Positions 62,413-64,000 of a DNA stretch of 64,000 nt are shown here, in pieces. The notes below the pieces were generated by a model. The model did not search any database and was not told where the DNA came from. It saw only the letters and a program-made list of their open reading frames with translations. Made by a program: the position numbers and the translations under genes. Position 1 is the first letter of the stretch, and each line of letters begins with the position of its first letter. Origin of the DNA: Rhodopseudomonas palustris (lineage in GTDB: Bacteria; Pseudomonadota; Alphaproteobacteria; Rhizobiales; Xanthobacteraceae); the NCBI RefSeq assembly GCF_007005445.1, contig NZ_CP041387.1:3187001-3251000 (forward strand), given 5' to 3'.

Positions 62413-64000
62413 CTACCGCGTCGCCTGAATGGTGCGGATCTTCGGCGGCACCTGGGGCGGTACCTGGGGCAGTACCTGGGGCAGTACCTGGGGCAGCGTG
62501 CCGGTCGAGGTGAGGTCGGCGCCGGGCGGTGTGAGGCGGGCCGAGGCATCGGGGAAGCGCTGCTTCATTTCGCGCAGGAAGCCCTCCAGCGTATCGACGC
62601 TGGCCGCCATCTTGGCGATTGCGGCGAACGCCGCACTGTCGCCGGCGCTCGGCTGGCTGGCAATGTCGAACGCGGCGCGATCGGCCGGGTCGGTCATCAG
62701 CGGCGCGAATTTCTCGCGGAAGCGATCGAGCCCGAGGGCGTCTTCGGCGAGTGCGTAGCCGACCACGGCTCGGACCACGTCGCTCTTCTCGCCCGACGAC
62801 AGCGGCGTGAAATCCTTCCAGCGATCGCCCAGATACAGCTCGATCTGCTCGGAGGCTTCGCGCCAGCGCCGCGCCGCCCAATAGATGTCCGAGCGCAGCC
62901 GCAGCGCTTCGCGGCCGACGATGTTGCTGATGATGTCCAGCGCCAGATCGTGGCGGCCGATGTCGCTCTGCGCCCGCGCCTCCAGCAGCAGCCGCTGCTG
63001 GCGCAATTCGCCGGCGAGGTCGGCGATCCGCGACGAATGCAGTGCGCCGATCGCGCGGTCCGGCTTGCGGTTCATCAGATAGATCATCGCCAGCTTGGCG
63101 GCGACCTGCGCCCGCGCCGCGCCTTCGAGCCGCTTGTCGACCTGATACTGCAGCAGTTCGCTGGCCTGATCGAGCAGATCGACAGCGACCAGCCGCTCGG
63201 CGAGCCGGCGGATCATCTCGTCGCCGCGCCGGCCGATCGGCGTCAGCTCACGATACTCGTAGAACATCGCCAGCGCCTCGATCGGCGGCAGGTCGTCGCC
63301 CTTGCTGCCGAGGAAGAGCTGCGAGAACAGCGCGCGGGAATCGTCCTGGGCCTTGCGGGCTGCTTCCGAGTTCGGCGCGAGCTGGGTCGCGATCCGCGCC
63401 GCCTGCAGCGAGTCCTGATAGCGCCCGGCATCGGCGTACATCTTCGACAGCAACTGCTGAGTGTTCACCTCGAGCTGGTCGCCCCGCCAGTTCACCGACA
63501 GCCGCTCGAGGTCGGGCAGCGCCTCGGCGGGCGTCAGTTCGTCGCGCTTCAGCCGCAGCACGATGTCGCGAAACCACGCCTCGGCGGCAGCCTGCCGATC
63601 GGGCGAGGCCATCGCCTCCTTGTACTTCTTCAGCGCGTCCGGCTCGCGGCCGAGCGCCTCGTCGAGCCAGCCGCGCATCACCGTGACCTGCGGCCTGATC
63701 TCCGGCGACAGTCCGACCAGATCGAAATCCGAACTCAGCTTTGCTGCGCCGGAGTAGTCCCGAACCTCGAGCGAGGCGCGCATCGCGGCGGCCAGCACGG
63801 CGCGCTGGATGTCGAGCGGCAGTGCCGTGATGGCGAACTGCACGCTCTTCAGCTTTTCGCGGGCTTCGGCCCATTTGCCCTGCCGCGCCAGCGCCACCCC
63901 CCGCCACATCTGCGCGTCGTAGGTCGAGGCGATCGCCGGATTGGCGATGTCCTTGAGGGTCTGTTCCGATCGCCCCATCAGCGCGCTGGCCGCGGCGTGT
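62413..64000 (-). CDS. TPR-type helical repeat protein (5' part outside the window)
   Basis: The frame is open to the window edge, so the N-terminus is missing. At least 528 residues are visible and are made of helical pairs (MRGWLDEALGREPDALKKYK, LLSKMYADAGRYQDSLQAAR and LAERLVAVDLLDQASELLQY) like tetratricopeptide repeats. The C-terminus carries four LPQV/PPQV repeats caused by the 12-bp tandem repeat at 62451-62498. It is convergent with fliP; similar TPR proteins lie in flagellar clusters of related bacteria. Function unknown. Confidence 0.75.
   Translation of the reverse strand, partial: HAAASALMGRSEQTLKDIANPAIASTYDAQMWRGVALARQGKWAEAREKLKSVQFAITALPLDIQRAVLAAAMRASLEVRDYSGAAKLSSDFDLVGLSPEIRPQVTVMRGWLDEALGREPDALKKYKEAMASPDRQAAAEAWFRDIVLRLKRDELTPAEALPDLERLSVNWRGDQLEVNTQQLLSKMYADAGRYQDSLQAARIATQLAPNSEAARKAQDDSRALFSQLFLGSKGDDLPPIEALAMFYEYRELTPIGRRGDEMIRRLAERLVAVDLLDQASELLQYQVDKRLEGAARAQVAAKLAMIYLMNRKPDRAIGALHSSRIADLAGELRQQRLLLEARAQSDIGRHDLALDIISNIVGREALRLRSDIYWAARRWREASEQIELYLGDRWKDFTPLSSGEKSDVVRAVVGYALAEDALGLDRFREKFAPLMTDPADRAAFDIASQPSAGDSAAFAAIAKMAASVDTLEGFLREMKQRFPDASARLTPPGADLTSTGTLPQVLPQVLPQVPPQVPPKIRTIQATR
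62451..62498. repeat. 12-bp tandem repeat in the TPR gene
   Basis: CCTGGGGCAGTA and variants CCTGGGGCGGTA and CCTGGGGCAGCG occur four times in a row, encoding the repeat LPQV/PPQV in the minus-strand protein. Copy number may vary between strains. Confidence 0.85.

Noticed and set aside
62451..62498. Short regular repeats as a CRISPR array
   Set aside because: The units are 12 bp, without spacers, and are in frame within a coding region.

Overview
The window is a GC-rich alphaproteobacterial chromosome segment with almost complete coding occupancy on both strands. Gene content (zeta-type F1-ATPase inhibitor, class I fumarase, CckA hybrid kinase, split flagellar export operons, PurS/PurC, tandem glycine riboswitch) and several families of palindromic intergenic repeats point to the Nitrobacteraceae (Bradyrhizobiaceae), most likely Rhodopseudomonas palustris or a close relative. 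That placement is inferred from recognition of the proteins, not from a database search.

Layout. 0-2 kb: the purine genes purC-purS, followed on the same strand by a short coiled-coil gene, and divergent from them the ATPase zeta subunit. 2-9 kb: an accessory patch with an HTH protein, orphan and broken XRE antitoxins, one complete toxin-antitoxin pair with a palindromic operator, an IS110-family (IS1111-type) element sitting inside a chromosomal palindromic repeat, and a lower-GC protein with a PD-(D/E)xK-like signature. 8.4-13 kb: Gre-like factor, Mug-like glycosylase, DUF2147 protein, a TrmJ-like methyltransferase fused to a DUF559 domain, isocitrate dehydrogenase, YnfA. 13.4-18.3 kb: an iron-uptake locus (AraC regulator, TonB-dependent receptor, exported protein, PepSY membrane protein). 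18.4-22 kb: two divergent cation/proton antiporters with C-terminal RCK domains. 22-31 kb: alaS coupled to a GNAT gene, then glycine riboswitch-gcvT-gcvH-gcvP. 31-36.5 kb: recA with a GTTC-N7-GTTC SOS box, several very small proteins, a collagen-like lipoprotein, a Crp/Fnr regulator and an FNR/FixK-type box. 36.5-45 kb: caspase-like protein, acetyltransferase, DsbA-like protein, XRE regulator, a frameshifted membrane gene, SET-domain protein with a lysine-rich tail, YciB-like protein, Ig-like protein. 45-46.2 kb: a low-GC insert carrying an Nmad2-like gene between two identical 74-bp repeats. 46.4-53.7 kb: fumarase, ParE-like toxin-antitoxin, GFA and GST proteins, Tim44-like membrane protein, and a two-gene FRG cassette. 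53.7-64 kb: CckA and flagellar export/rod genes (flhB-fliR-fliQ-fliE-flgC-flgB on minus; fliO-fliP on plus) and a truncated TPR-type protein.

The most interesting accessory features are: (1) the orphan Nmad2-like gene bounded by perfect 74-bp repeats at the 3' end of a small gene; (2) the FRG-domain plus small-protein cassette with four-base overlap; (3) the IS1111-type element, whose subterminal inverted repeats, CT core on both sides and location inside a palindromic repeat allow the empty site to be reconstructed, with a candidate bridge-RNA region; (4) an XRE antitoxin inactivated by a single TGG-to-TGA change; (5) an 87/88-nt intergenic repeat pair of unknown nature. No CRISPR array, tRNA or rRNA gene was seen.
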